Source of the DNA: DAIDJM01 sp964250215 | Lineage (GTDB): Bacteria; Pseudomonadota; Alphaproteobacteria; Acetobacterales; Acetobacteraceae | Length of the DNA: 16,922 bases | Reading direction: 5' to 3' | Assembly: GCA_964250215.1 (NCBI GenBank) | Contig: CAXUEX010000059.1 | Coordinates: forward strand, 1 to 16,922 | Part shown: positions 1-7,042 of the stretch, one piece after another | How positions within the stretch are numbered: the stretch's first letter is position 1 | How the letters are laid out: each line of letters opens with the position of its first letter | Made by a program: the position numbers and the translations under genes | Notes under the pieces: generated by a model | Databases searched by the model: none | Told to the model about the DNA's origin: nothing | What the model saw: the letters and a program-made list of their open reading frames with translations, nothing else

Positions 1-83
1 TAATGCAGGCCGCGCATGGCGGTGGCGATGCGCATGGCGCCGACATGCGGCGGCCCTTCATAGGTCCAGAGCGTGAGCTGCAT
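1..83 (-). CDS. bchB: BchB, light-independent protochlorophyllide reductase subunit B (N-terminal fragment)
   Basis: Only the first 27 codons are in the window; the gene runs off the left edge. The visible peptide begins MQLTLWTYEGPPHVGAMRIA, which I recognise as the conserved BchB/ChlB N-terminus. BchB pairs with BchN in the nitrogenase-like catalytic component of dark-operative protochlorophyllide reductase, which reduces ring D without light. The ATG (83-81) shares one base with the bchN stop (TGATG), so translation is probably coupled. The BchB aspartate that helps ligate the shared 4Fe-4S cluster (around residue 36 in Rhodobacter) lies outside the window and cannot be checked. Confidence 0.93.
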   Translation of the reverse strand, partial: MQLTLWTYEGPPHVGAMRIATAMRGLH

Positions 84-1363
84 CAGACCTCCAGCACCGC
101 GCGCCGGGCCAGCGGCCGGGCGAACAATCCGGCCAGATCGGCGGCGCATTCATAGCCCTGGATGGGCGTGAACAGCAGCTCGATGGACCATTTGGTGGCC
201 ATGCCTTCGGCTTCGAGCGGATTGGCGAGGCCGAGGCCGCAGACGGTGAGATCGGGTTTTTCGGCGCGGCAGCGATCGAGCTGGCGATCCACATCCTGGC
301 CTTCCACGATGAACGCTTCGGGCAGCAGCGCAAGTTCCGGGGCGAGATGCGCGCGGTGCAGATAGGGGGTGCCGATTTCCGTCAGCGCCATGCCGCACTC
401 GCGCGCGACGAAGCGGGCCAGCGGGATTTCGAGCTGCGAATCGGGGAAGAAGAAGATGCGCTTGCCGGCCAGCGGGGCGGCGGTTTTCGCCACCGCCTGG
501 CGGGCCCGCTGCTCCGGCAAGGCTGTTGCGGTGGCAAAACGCTCGCTGGCCACGTCGAAGGCCTCGGCGGCAGCGCGCAGCCACAGCCGCGTGCCTTCCA
601 CGCCGAGCGGGAAAGGGGCCGGCAGGATGCGGGCGCCGCGCTGTTCCAGCAGCCGTGCGGTTTCGGCGAGATAGGGTTGCGCCAGCAGCACGCGCGTGGC
701 GGGCCCCACCGGCGGCAGGGCGGCGGCGCGGCGCGGCGGCAAAAACTGCACGGGGCCGATTCCCATGGCGCCGAACAGCCGCGCGAACTGGTCTTCCACC
801 GCTTCGGCCAGCGCGCCGGCGATCAGCAGGTTCGGCGCCGCGTTCACCGGCGCTTCCGGCAGCACCGGCACGAGCGCGGCCAGGCACGCATCCTCGCCCT
901 GCGTGAACGTGGTTTCGATGCCGCTGCCGGAATAGGCCAGCACGCGCACCTGCGGCATCAGTTTCTGCGACAGCCGGTTCGCGGCGCGCGAGAGATCGAG
1001 CTTGATGACTTCAGACGGGCAGGAACCCACCAGGAACAGCAATTTGATGTCCGGCCGGCGTTCGATCAGGCGCTGCACCACGCAATCCAGCTCGTCGTTC
1101 GCGTCGGCGAGACCCGCCAGGTCGCGTTCCTCCAGGATGGCGGTGGCAAAGCGCGGTTCGGCGAAGATCATGACGCCGGCGGCGGATTGGATCAGGTGGG
1201 CGCAGGTGCGGGAGCCGACGACGAGGAAGAACGCGTCCTGGATTTTGCGGTGCAGCCAGACGATGCCGGTGAGGCCGCAGAAAACCTCGCGCTGGCCCCG
1301 CTCCACCGCCGCGCCGCAACCCGCCGGCGCGTGCAGGCGGGAGGCAGCGGCGGCGGAACTCAC
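83..1363 (-). CDS. bchN: BchN, light-independent protochlorophyllide reductase subunit N
   Basis: Encodes 426 aa, the usual BchN length. With BchB it forms the catalytic component of the nitrogenase-like enzyme that reduces protochlorophyllide to chlorophyllide a, with electrons from BchL. The three cysteines expected to hold the subunit-interface 4Fe-4S cluster are at C29 (REVFCGLTG), C54 (SRTCAHL) and C115 (VGSCPSE). Other family blocks include SGSGIETTFTQGEDACLA, FFFPDSQLE, EGQDVDRQLDR and LTVCGLGLANPLEAEG. The start is GTG (1363-1361) overlapping the bchF stop as GTGA. The frame stays open further upstream, but that part is antisense-like, Arg-rich sequence over bchF and is not coding. 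Order bchF-bchN-bchB matches the bchFNBHLM operon of purple bacteria. Confidence 0.96.
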   Translation of the reverse strand: MSSAAAASRLHAPAGCGAAVERGQREVFCGLTGIVWLHRKIQDAFFLVVGSRTCAHLIQSAAGVMIFAEPRFATAILEERDLAGLADANDELDCVVQRLIERRPDIKLLFLVGSCPSEVIKLDLSRAANRLSQKLMPQVRVLAYSGSGIETTFTQGEDACLAALVPVLPEAPVNAAPNLLIAGALAEAVEDQFARLFGAMGIGPVQFLPPRRAAALPPVGPATRVLLAQPYLAETARLLEQRGARILPAPFPLGVEGTRLWLRAAAEAFDVASERFATATALPEQRARQAVAKTAAPLAGKRIFFFPDSQLEIPLARFVARECGMALTEIGTPYLHRAHLAPELALLPEAFIVEGQDVDRQLDRCRAEKPDLTVCGLGLANPLEAEGMATKWSIELLFTPIQGYECAADLAGLFARPLARRAVLEV

Positions 1364-1938
1364 GTGCCGTGCCCCAGCGGGCCCGATTCGCGGCGTGCGG
1401 CGCGCAGCTTCAGCACGAACTGTGTTGCGTTCACGAAATAGGCGGTGTAGGCGGCCAGCGCGATCAGCATCTGGTCCCGTGGTGCCACGCCGCCGGCGAG
1501 CAGCGCCACGATATAGAGCGAGTGCAGCGCCAGCACGAGGATGCTGAACACGTCCTCCCAAAAGAAGGCGCGGGCGAACAGATAGCGGCCGAACACCTGG
1601 CGTTCCCAGATCGCGCCGGTGACCATGATGGTGTAGAGCACACCGGTTTTCACGACCACCGAAGCGGTGGCGGCGGTGAGCCCGTCGCCGGTGGCTAGGA
1701 AGCGCAGCACCAGCCCGAGGCTCATCAGGAACACGGCGAACTGCACCGGCGCGAGCACGGCCTGGACGACGGTCCATGGCGAGGCATCGCGGCGGCGGCG
1801 TTCCTCCTCGGTATAGAGGAGTTTGCGCAGGCGCTGCTTCTCGCGCTCTTGTTGCGGTGCGGCGCGGCCGGCGGCCGCACCCCAAGGGCAGCCATCGATC
1901 TGCGCGAGCCATTTTTCGATCGTATTTTCAGTAAACAT
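1360..1938 (-). CDS. bchF: BchF, 3-vinyl bacteriochlorophyllide hydratase, with N-terminal extension
   Basis: A 192-aa membrane protein that hydrates the 3-vinyl group of (bacterio)chlorophyllide to 3-hydroxyethyl, a step specific to bacteriochlorophyll a synthesis. The family core starts near residue 41 (LYTEEERRRRDASPW) and continues through VLAPVQF, LRFLATG, VVVKTG, IMVTGAIWE and FFWEDVFS to a final VNATQF-LKLR block, with about four hydrophobic segments. Residues 1-40 (MFTENTIEKWLAQIDGCPWG, then a Glu/Gln/Arg stretch) are extra compared with the roughly 150-170-aa homologues I know. No ATG, GTG or TTG lies between the chosen ATG (1938) and the first membrane segment, so the extension seems obligatory. 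A GGGGAG sequence lies 12 nt upstream. First gene of the leftward operon; bchN follows with a GTGA overlap. Confidence 0.93.
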   Translation of the reverse strand: MFTENTIEKWLAQIDGCPWGAAAGRAAPQQEREKQRLRKLLYTEEERRRRDASPWTVVQAVLAPVQFAVFLMSLGLVLRFLATGDGLTAATASVVVKTGVLYTIMVTGAIWERQVFGRYLFARAFFWEDVFSILVLALHSLYIVALLAGGVAPRDQMLIALAAYTAYFVNATQFVLKLRAARRESGPLGHGT

Positions 1939-1981
1939 AGCTTGACACCGCTCCCCTACGGCAGTCCGCTGATCCGGTTCT

Positions 1982-2000
1982 GGCAACGGAATTCCGTGCC
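1982..2000. repeat. Palindrome in the bchF leader
   Basis: ACGGAATTCCGT (1986-1997) is a perfect 12-bp palindrome. It is flanked by GGC (1982-1984) and GCC (1998-2000), with one unpaired base (1985). In a leftward bchF transcript it would form a 7-bp stem with an AATT loop about 45-60 nt before the start codon. It could be an operator or an RNA hairpin. Confidence 0.4.
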
Positions 2001-2062
2001 GGCCCGGAGCTTCTTCAGAATGGCCAAAAGGTGGTTCACCCGGCCTCTCCCGCTGCAAGCGA

Positions 2063-2092
2063 AGGCTAAGCCGTCCCGATTTCGTCTGTCAA
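2063..2092 (-). promoter_or_regulatory. Putative bchF promoter
   Basis: On the minus strand a perfect -35 hexamer TTGACA (2092-2087) is followed after 18 bp by TAGCCT (2068-2063). The latter keeps the first TA and last T of the TATAAT consensus. This would give a leader of roughly 110-120 nt before bchF. The assignment rests on pattern matching only. Confidence 0.4.
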
Positions 2093-2123
2093 GCAAAGCG
2101 AACGTCAATCCAGATTGACAGAC
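2084..2123. promoter_or_regulatory. 9-bp inverted repeat, candidate PpsR/AerR-type operator
   Basis: GTCTGTCAA (2084-2092) and TTGACAGAC (2115-2123) are perfect inverted copies 22 bp apart, with a central ACGT (2102-2105) on the same axis of symmetry. The PpsR/CrtJ consensus is TGT-N12-ACA. Here TGT at 2087 is followed after 12 bp by ACG, and CGT at 2103 after 12 bp by ACA, giving two mirror-image near matches. Each arm also contains the -35 hexamer of one divergent promoter, so a protein bound here would affect both operons. Regulator identity is inferred. Confidence 0.5.
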
Positions 2124-2143
2124 CCGGATGAACCGGGCTGAAT
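2115..2143 (+). promoter_or_regulatory. Putative aerR operon promoter
   Basis: TTGACA (2115-2120) is followed after 17 bp by CTGAAT (2138-2143), a weak -10 that keeps only the last three consensus bases. A start point near 2150 would give a short leader before the aerR ATG at 2165. The -35 is convincing; the -10 is not. Confidence 0.3.
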
Positions 2144-2164
2144 GAAACAGCGGGGAGAAGGCGC

Positions 2165-3022
2165 ATGACCGCATCCATGTCGCGGCTCGATCGGGGTTCT
2201 GCTGTTGCGGCGGTGAGCCGAGCGTTATCGTCGCGGAGCCGGGGCATCGATGCGTCGGGCACGTTGCAGGACCGGCTTGCCGCCACCATCGAGGGCCAGA
2301 TCGTGCCGCGGTTGCTGGCGCGCCGGGCCCGTGCCGAGGCTGCGTCGGACACCATCTCGGTGGACGGCCAGCAGGTGCTGGACCTGGCGGCGTTCGCGAT
2401 CGCGCACGACGCCGAGGCGACGCGGCATTACGTGCAGGCCACGGCCGGGCACCTGCCGTTCGAGTCGATATGTTTTTCGTTGCTGGGGCCGGCCGCGCGG
2501 CACCTCGGCGATCTCTGGGTGGAGGATTTGTGCAGTTTCGCCGATGTCACGTTGGGGCTCCTGCACCTGCAACATGCGTTGCACGGCCTGGCGCCCGCGC
2601 ATGGCGGCGCGTGCCCGGAGGGTTTCCGGCGGCGGCGCATTCTGCTGGCGCCGGTGCCGGGCGAGCAGCACACGTTCGGGCTGAGCATGGTGGAAAGCTT
2701 TTTTCATCGGGCGGGCTGGAACGTGACCGCGCTTTCGGGCGGCACGATCGGCGAGCTGGCGAACCGGCTGCGCCACGAATGGTTCGGCGTGCTGGGGCTT
2801 TCGGTGGGCAGCGAGGCGCAGCTTGGGCCGATTCGCGACGAAATCGCGGCGCTGCGTTGCATTTCGCGCAACCGCTCGATCGGGGTGATGATCGGCGGTC
2901 CGATTTTCGCACAAACGCCGTCGCTGGCGCAGGACGTGGGGGCCGACGGCACCGCCGCGGACGGGCTGCAGGCGACGTATCTTGCGGAGAATTTGCTGGG
3001 GGCACGGCTGCACGCGCCATGA
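2165..3022 (+). CDS. aerR: AerR/PpaA, B12-binding antagonist of PpsR/CrtJ
   Basis: A 285-aa cytoplasmic regulator. The region GDLWVEDLCSFADVTLGLLH (115-134) is the helical signature of AerR/PpaA, and GEQHTFGLSMVESFFHRAGW (166-185) is the cobalamin-binding block; H169 is the expected axial ligand to cobalt. A C-terminal Rossmann-like half follows (FGVLGLSVG, IGVMIGG). In Rhodobacter, AerR binds B12 in a light-dependent way and interacts with CrtJ/PpsR to relieve or alter repression of pigment genes. Start ATG 2165 has a strong GGGGAGAAGG site just upstream. It is the first gene of the rightward operon and immediately precedes ppsR, its usual partner. The symbol ppaA is equally valid. Confidence 0.9.
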   Translation: MTASMSRLDRGSAVAAVSRALSSRSRGIDASGTLQDRLAATIEGQIVPRLLARRARAEAASDTISVDGQQVLDLAAFAIAHDAEATRHYVQATAGHLPFESICFSLLGPAARHLGDLWVEDLCSFADVTLGLLHLQHALHGLAPAHGGACPEGFRRRRILLAPVPGEQHTFGLSMVESFFHRAGWNVTALSGGTIGELANRLRHEWFGVLGLSVGSEAQLGPIRDEIAALRCISRNRSIGVMIGGPIFAQTPSLAQDVGADGTAADGLQATYLAENLLGARLHAP

Positions 3023-3023
3023 T

Positions 3024-3037
3024 CCTGTCATGACAGG
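3024..3037. repeat. Perfect 14-bp palindrome between aerR and ppsR
   Basis: CCTGTCATGACAGG starts 1 bp after the aerR stop and ends 6 bp before the ppsR Shine-Dalgarno sequence. Its half-site CTGTCA/TGACAG also occurs in both arms of the 2084-2123 repeat. It could be an operator, or in RNA a small CCTGT/ACAGG hairpin that sets the AerR:PpsR ratio. Confidence 0.5.
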
Positions 3038-3058
3038 GGCGCTGGAGGTCGCCAGAGG

Positions 3059-4492
3059 GTGAGAACGCTGTCGCTCGTGAAGGCCTTCTTTGCTCCGAAG
3101 ACGACGCTCGGCGAGCTGGATGCCGAGGCGGCGGCGGCGATGCTGTCCGCGGCGACCGACGTGGCGCTGGTGCTGGACCATGACGGCGTGATCCTGGACC
3201 GCCAGTTCGCCACCGAGGAGCTGGCGACGGAGCTGGAGGGCGAGCGGAGCTGGATTGGCCGCGCCTGGGGCGAAACCGCGACGGTGGAGAGCCAGCCGAA
3301 AATCCGGGCGCTGCTGCGCGATGCGGGGGCCAGCGACGGCACGCGCACACGGCACGTGAACCATCCATCCGAAGGCGGCGTGGATGTGCCGATCCAGTAT
3401 TCCGCGGTGCGGGTGGGCAAGAAGAAGCAGGTGATCGCCTGCGGGCGGGACCTGCGCACCATTTCCACGCTGCAGCGGCGCTTGCTGGATGCGCAACAAT
3501 CCATGGAGCGCGATTACAGCAAGCTGCGGCATGTGGAGACGCGCTACCGGATGCTGTTCCAGATGTCGCCCGAAGTGGTGATGATCCTGGATGCGTTGAC
3601 GCAGCGCGTGGTGGAGGCCAACCCGGCGGCGACGAAGCTGCTGACGGAGCTGGGCGGCCAGGTGCAGGACCGCAGCTTCACGGAGATTTTCGCCGGGCAG
3701 AGCGTGCTGGCGGTGCAGGCGCTGCTGGCGGGGATGCGGGTGGCGGCGCGCAGCGAGGAGGTGCGGGCGCGGCTTTCGGACAATGCGCGCGACGTGCTGG
3801 TTTCCGCCTCCTTGTTCCGGCAGGAGAACGCCAGCTATTTCCTGGCGCGCCTGAGTTTTCCCGATCCGCGGCCGGTGCCGGTGGCGGCGAGCGACACGAG
3901 CTTTCTGCAGCTTGTGGCGGAAGCGCCGGACGGGTTCGTGATGTGCGCGGCCGACGGCTCGGTGCTGTCGGCGAACGCGGCTTTCCTGGACATGGCGGAA
4001 CTGGCGGCCGAGGAGCACGCGCGGGGCGAGCGACTGGATCGGTGGCTGGGCCGGCCGGGCGTGGAAGTGGACGTGCTGCTGGCGAATTTGAAGCAGCGTG
4101 GATCGGTGCGGCTGTTCTCCACGATCCTGCGCGGCGAATATGGCGCGCAGCTCGATGTGGAGCTTTCGGCGGTGGCCGTGGGGGAGGGGGAGGGCCGGCG
4201 GTTCGGATTTGCGATCCGCAACGTGGCGCGACGGTTGGCGAGCGAACGGCGCGCCTTGGTGGAGCTGCCGCGCAGCGTGGAGCAGCTCACCGAGCTGATC
4301 GGCCGCGTGTCGCTGAAGGACCTGGTGCGCGAATCCACCGACATGATCGAGCGGCTTTGCATCGAGGCGGCCCTGGAGGTGACCGGCGACAATCGCGCAT
4401 CGGCGGCCGAGATGCTGGGGCTGAGCCGGCAGAGCTTGTATGTGAAGATGCGCCGGTACGGGCTTGGGGATCTGGATGACGGCAAGGAATGA
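3059..4492 (+). CDS. ppsR: PpsR/CrtJ, redox-responsive photosynthesis repressor
   Basis: A 477-aa transcription factor. The order is an N-terminal PAS-like region (about 25-135, ending ACGRDLRTIS), a Q-linker helix (DAQQSMERDY, 144-153), two further PAS domains (about 161-270 and 280-395), and a Fis-type helix-turn-helix at the C-terminus (AAEMLGLSRQSLYVKMRRYGL). PpsR represses bch, crt and puc genes under aerobic or high-light conditions by binding TGT-N12-ACA. The helix-turn-helix cysteine, C434 in RLCIEAALE, is conserved. The position matching Rhodobacter Cys251 (LLLCQI there) reads YFLARL here, so that cysteine is absent; the others are C128 and C296. The start is GTG with GGAGG 10 nt upstream. 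It follows aerR by 36 bp. Confidence 0.94.
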   Translation: MRTLSLVKAFFAPKTTLGELDAEAAAAMLSAATDVALVLDHDGVILDRQFATEELATELEGERSWIGRAWGETATVESQPKIRALLRDAGASDGTRTRHVNHPSEGGVDVPIQYSAVRVGKKKQVIACGRDLRTISTLQRRLLDAQQSMERDYSKLRHVETRYRMLFQMSPEVVMILDALTQRVVEANPAATKLLTELGGQVQDRSFTEIFAGQSVLAVQALLAGMRVAARSEEVRARLSDNARDVLVSASLFRQENASYFLARLSFPDPRPVPVAASDTSFLQLVAEAPDGFVMCAADGSVLSANAAFLDMAELAAEEHARGERLDRWLGRPGVEVDVLLANLKQRGSVRLFSTILRGEYGAQLDVELSAVAVGEGEGRRFGFAIRNVARRLASERRALVELPRSVEQLTELIGRVSLKDLVRESTDMIERLCIEAALEVTGDNRASAAEMLGLSRQSLYVKMRRYGLGDLDDGKE

Positions 4493-4499
4493 TCCGGTA

Positions 4500-5390
4500 A
4501 TGGACGGACCTGCGGGTGCGGTGCGCGGCCTGCCGCAGCCGGCGGCGGTTCTGACGCTGCTGAAGCCGATCACGTGGTTCGCGCCGATGTGGGCGTTTTC
4601 CTGCGGCGTGATTTCCAGCGGCGTGCCGTTCGGTGGGCATTGGGGCGTGATCCTGGCCGGCGTGGCGCTGGCCGGGCCGGCGGTGTGCGGCACCAGCCAG
4701 GCGGTGAACGATTGGTACGACCGGCACGTGGATGCGATCAACGAACCGCAGCGGCCGATCCCCTCGGGCCGCATTCCGGGCGCGTGGGGGCTGATCATTG
4801 CACTGGTGTGGACGGGGATTTCGCTGCTGCTGGCTGCGTCGCTGGGGCGCGTGTGCCTGGTGGCGGCGGCGATCGGGCTGATTCTGGCCTGGGCGTATTC
4901 GGCGCCGCCGGCGCGGCTGAAGCTGAACGGCTGGTGGGGCAATGCGGCGGTGGCGGCGTGTTATGAAGGCCTGCCGTGGATCACCGGCGCGGGCGTGATG
5001 CTGGTGAGCGTGCCGGATTGGAAGATTTTTCTGATGGCGGCGCTGTATAGTTTCGGCGCGCATGGGATCATGACGCTGAACGATTTCAAATCCATTGAAG
5101 GCGATGCGGCGATGGGTGTGGGATCGTTGCCGGTGCGGCTGGGCGTGAAGCGGGCCGTGGTGGTGGCGTGCGGCGCGATGGCTTTGCCGCAGGGCATTGT
5201 GATGATCCTGCTTTCGGCTTGGGGGCATCCGATTTACGCGGCAATCGTGGGCGCGTTGCTGGGCGCGCAGTTTGTTTTGATGCTGAAATTGCTGCGGCAG
5301 CCGCGGGAACGGGCGCCGTGGTATAACGGCACTGGCACCACGCTGTATGTGCTGGGCATGATGGCAACCGCGTTCGCGCTGAGAGGATAG
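4500..5390 (+). CDS. bchG: BchG, bacteriochlorophyll synthase
   Basis: A 296-aa integral membrane prenyltransferase of the UbiA family. It esterifies bacteriochlorophyllide a with geranylgeranyl (or phytyl) diphosphate. Both Asp-rich diphosphate-binding motifs are present: NDWYDRHVD (70-78) and DFKSIEGD (195-202). The conserved NEPQRPIPSGRIPG, CYEGLPW, SFGAHGIMTLND and PWYNGTGTTLYVLGMM blocks leave little doubt. The ATG at 4500 is preferred because AAGGA lies 11 nt upstream and it begins 7 bp after the ppsR stop. An in-frame ATG at 4476, overlapping ppsR, would add 8 residues. bchP follows after 3 bp, so the two tail-processing enzymes are co-translated. Confidence 0.95.
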   Translation: MDGPAGAVRGLPQPAAVLTLLKPITWFAPMWAFSCGVISSGVPFGGHWGVILAGVALAGPAVCGTSQAVNDWYDRHVDAINEPQRPIPSGRIPGAWGLIIALVWTGISLLLAASLGRVCLVAAAIGLILAWAYSAPPARLKLNGWWGNAAVAACYEGLPWITGAGVMLVSVPDWKIFLMAALYSFGAHGIMTLNDFKSIEGDAAMGVGSLPVRLGVKRAVVVACGAMALPQGIVMILLSAWGHPIYAAIVGALLGAQFVLMLKLLRQPRERAPWYNGTGTTLYVLGMMATAFALRG

Positions 5391-5393
5391 ATC

Positions 5394-6569
5394 ATGCGCA
5401 CTTACGATTGCGTTGTGGTGGGCGGCGGGCCGGCGGGCGCGCAGGCGGCACTCGATCTGGCGGCGGCGGGGCGCGATGTGCTGCTGCTGGACAAGGCTGG
5501 GCGGATCAAGCCGTGCGGCGGCGCCATTCCGCCGCGGCTGCTGCGCGAATTCGGCGTGCCGGAAGATCTGCTGTGCACGAAGGTGAACAACGCGCGCATG
5601 GTCTCGCCGAAGCACAAACAGGTGAATATGCCGATCAACGGCTGGGTTGGCATGGTGAACCGCGAAGTGTTCGACGAATGGCTGCGGGAGCGCGCGGTGG
5701 CGCAGGGCGCGGCGCGGGCGACGGGGCAATTCCTGCGGCTGGAACGCGAAAATTCGGCACCGCCGATCGTGGTGTATCGGCAGAAGGACGGCGCGGAACT
5801 GCGTGTGGGCGCGCGCGTGGTGGTGGGCGCGGATGGCGCCAATTCCACGGTGGGCCGGGAATGCGTGCCGGAGCTGGGGCGGCCGCAGCACGTGTTCGCG
5901 TATCATGAAATCGTACGCGCGCCGGCGGAAGGGCAGGGCGATTACCGGGCGCGGTCGTGCGACGTGGTGTACGATGGGCAGTATTCGCCGGATTTCTATG
6001 CGTGGGTGTTCCCGCATGGCGACACGGCGAGCATCGGCACCGGTTCCGCGCACAAGGGATTCTCGCTGCGGCAATCGGTGGGCGAATTGCGCGCGGCCTT
6101 TGGGCTGGATGGCGTGGAGACAATCCGCCGTGAGGGCGCGCCGTTGCCGCTGCGGCCGCTCGACAAATGGGACAATGGGCGGGACATCCTGCTGGCGGGC
6201 GACGCCGCGGGCTGCGTGGCGCCGGCCTCGGGCGAGGGAATTTATTACGCCATGGCTTGCGGGCGTTTTGCGGCCGAGGCGGTGGGCGCGGTGCTGGCGA
6301 GCGGCGACGGACGCAAGCTGGCGCAGGCGCGGGCACGGTTCATGAAGGCGCACGGCCAGGTGTTCTTCGTGCTGCGCTTCATGCAGCAATTCTGGTATAA
6401 GAACGACTGGCGGCGCGAGCGGTTCGTGGCGATCTGCCGCGACCAGGACGTGCAGCAGCTCACCTGGGACGCGTATATGAACAAGGAGCTGGTGCGCGCG
6501 AAACCGGCGGCGCACGCGAAGATTTTTCTCAAGAACGTCGGCTATCTTTCGGGGCTGCTGGCCGCTTGA
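5394..6569 (+). CDS. bchP: BchP, geranylgeranyl (bacteriochlorophyll) reductase
   Basis: A 391-aa FAD-dependent reductase that saturates the geranylgeranyl tail of bacteriochlorophyll to phytyl. The N-terminal dinucleotide-binding fold is CVVVGGGPAGAQAALDLA (6-23). KPCGGAIPPRLL (39-50) is characteristic of the geranylgeranyl reductase family, VVVGADGANS (142-151) is the second nucleotide motif, and GDAAGCVAPASGEGIYYAM (269-287) is the FAD-binding C-terminal motif. Length matches the family (about 390-400 aa). It begins 3 bp after bchG, and its TGA overlaps a TTG start of tspO (TTGA). Confidence 0.94.
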   Translation: MRTYDCVVVGGGPAGAQAALDLAAAGRDVLLLDKAGRIKPCGGAIPPRLLREFGVPEDLLCTKVNNARMVSPKHKQVNMPINGWVGMVNREVFDEWLRERAVAQGAARATGQFLRLERENSAPPIVVYRQKDGAELRVGARVVVGADGANSTVGRECVPELGRPQHVFAYHEIVRAPAEGQGDYRARSCDVVYDGQYSPDFYAWVFPHGDTASIGTGSAHKGFSLRQSVGELRAAFGLDGVETIRREGAPLPLRPLDKWDNGRDILLAGDAAGCVAPASGEGIYYAMACGRFAAEAVGAVLASGDGRKLAQARARFMKAHGQVFFVLRFMQQFWYKNDWRRERFVAICRDQDVQQLTWDAYMNKELVRAKPAAHAKIFLKNVGYLSGLLAA

Positions 6570-7042
6570 CCGGTTGGATGCTCTGGGTTGGCGCGGTTCT
6601 GGCCGGGGCGGTCACGCTTGGCGTGGGCGGGGTGCTGACGGAGATCGGTCCGTGGTACCGGGGGCTGCGCAAGCCGAGCTGGCAGCCGCCGGATTGGCTG
6701 TTCGGGCCGGCCTGGACCGTGATCATGGCGCTGGCCGCGTGGTCGGGCGTGGTTGCCTGGCGTCATGCGCCCGGCGTGCCCGAACGCGCGATGGTGATGG
6801 CGTTGTTTGTTCTGAACTCGATACTGAACATCGGCTGGAGCCTGTTCTTCTTCAAGTGGCGTAGGCCGGATTGGGCGTTGCTGGAGGTGGTGCCGCTTTG
6901 GGGATCGGTGCTGCTGCTGATTTTGGAGGTGGGTGGGTATTCGGCGCGGGGGGCTTGGCTGCTGGTGCCGTATCTGGCTTGGGTGAGTTTCGCGGCGTAT
7001 CTGAACCGGACGATCGTGCGATTGAATGGGAGTTTTGCGTGA
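6566..7042 (+). CDS. tspO: TspO/CrtK, tryptophan-rich sensory protein (translocator-protein family)
   Basis: A 158-aa five-helix membrane protein matching the family's usual 155-160 aa. Family motifs include WYRGLRKPSWQPPDWLF (30-46) followed by PAWT, LNSILNIGWSLFFF (83-96), and PYLAWVSFAAYLN (135-147). TspO binds porphyrins and in Rhodobacter sphaeroides (outer membrane) lowers expression of PpsR-controlled pigment genes in response to oxygen. Placement beside aerR-ppsR-bchG-bchP fits that role. I chose the TTG at 6566, which overlaps the bchP stop as TTGA; an ATG at 6578 is the alternative, and neither has a clear Shine-Dalgarno sequence. The stop overlaps the next gene's start as GTGA. Confidence 0.9.
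   Translation: MTGWMLWVGAVLAGAVTLGVGGVLTEIGPWYRGLRKPSWQPPDWLFGPAWTVIMALAAWSGVVAWRHAPGVPERAMVMALFVLNSILNIGWSLFFFKWRRPDWALLEVVPLWGSVLLLILEVGGYSARGAWLLVPYLAWVSFAAYLNRTIVRLNGSFA

Larger units (their letters stand above)
1939..2164. promoter_or_regulatory. Divergent regulatory region between bchF and aerR
   Basis: This 226-bp gap holds no gene. It must drive bchF leftward and aerR-ppsR-bchG rightward. It contains a 12-bp palindrome in the bchF leader (1986-1997), the paired TTGACA -35 hexamers inside an inverted repeat (2084-2123), and a good ribosome-binding site for aerR (GGGGAGAAGG at about 2152-2161). Confidence 0.7.

Noticed and set aside
347..1441. 364-codon open frame on the plus strand opposite bchN
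   Set aside because: Antisense to a fully recognised BchN; low-complexity Gly/Arg/His-rich product.
2225..4942. 905-codon open frame on the minus strand opposite aerR and ppsR
   Set aside because: Rich in His, Arg, Pro and Gln with no recognisable motif; a by-product of high GC at third codon positions of the real genes.
4287..6515. 742-codon open frame on the minus strand opposite bchG and bchP
   Set aside because: Same His/Arg-rich composition; antisense shadow of well-identified genes.
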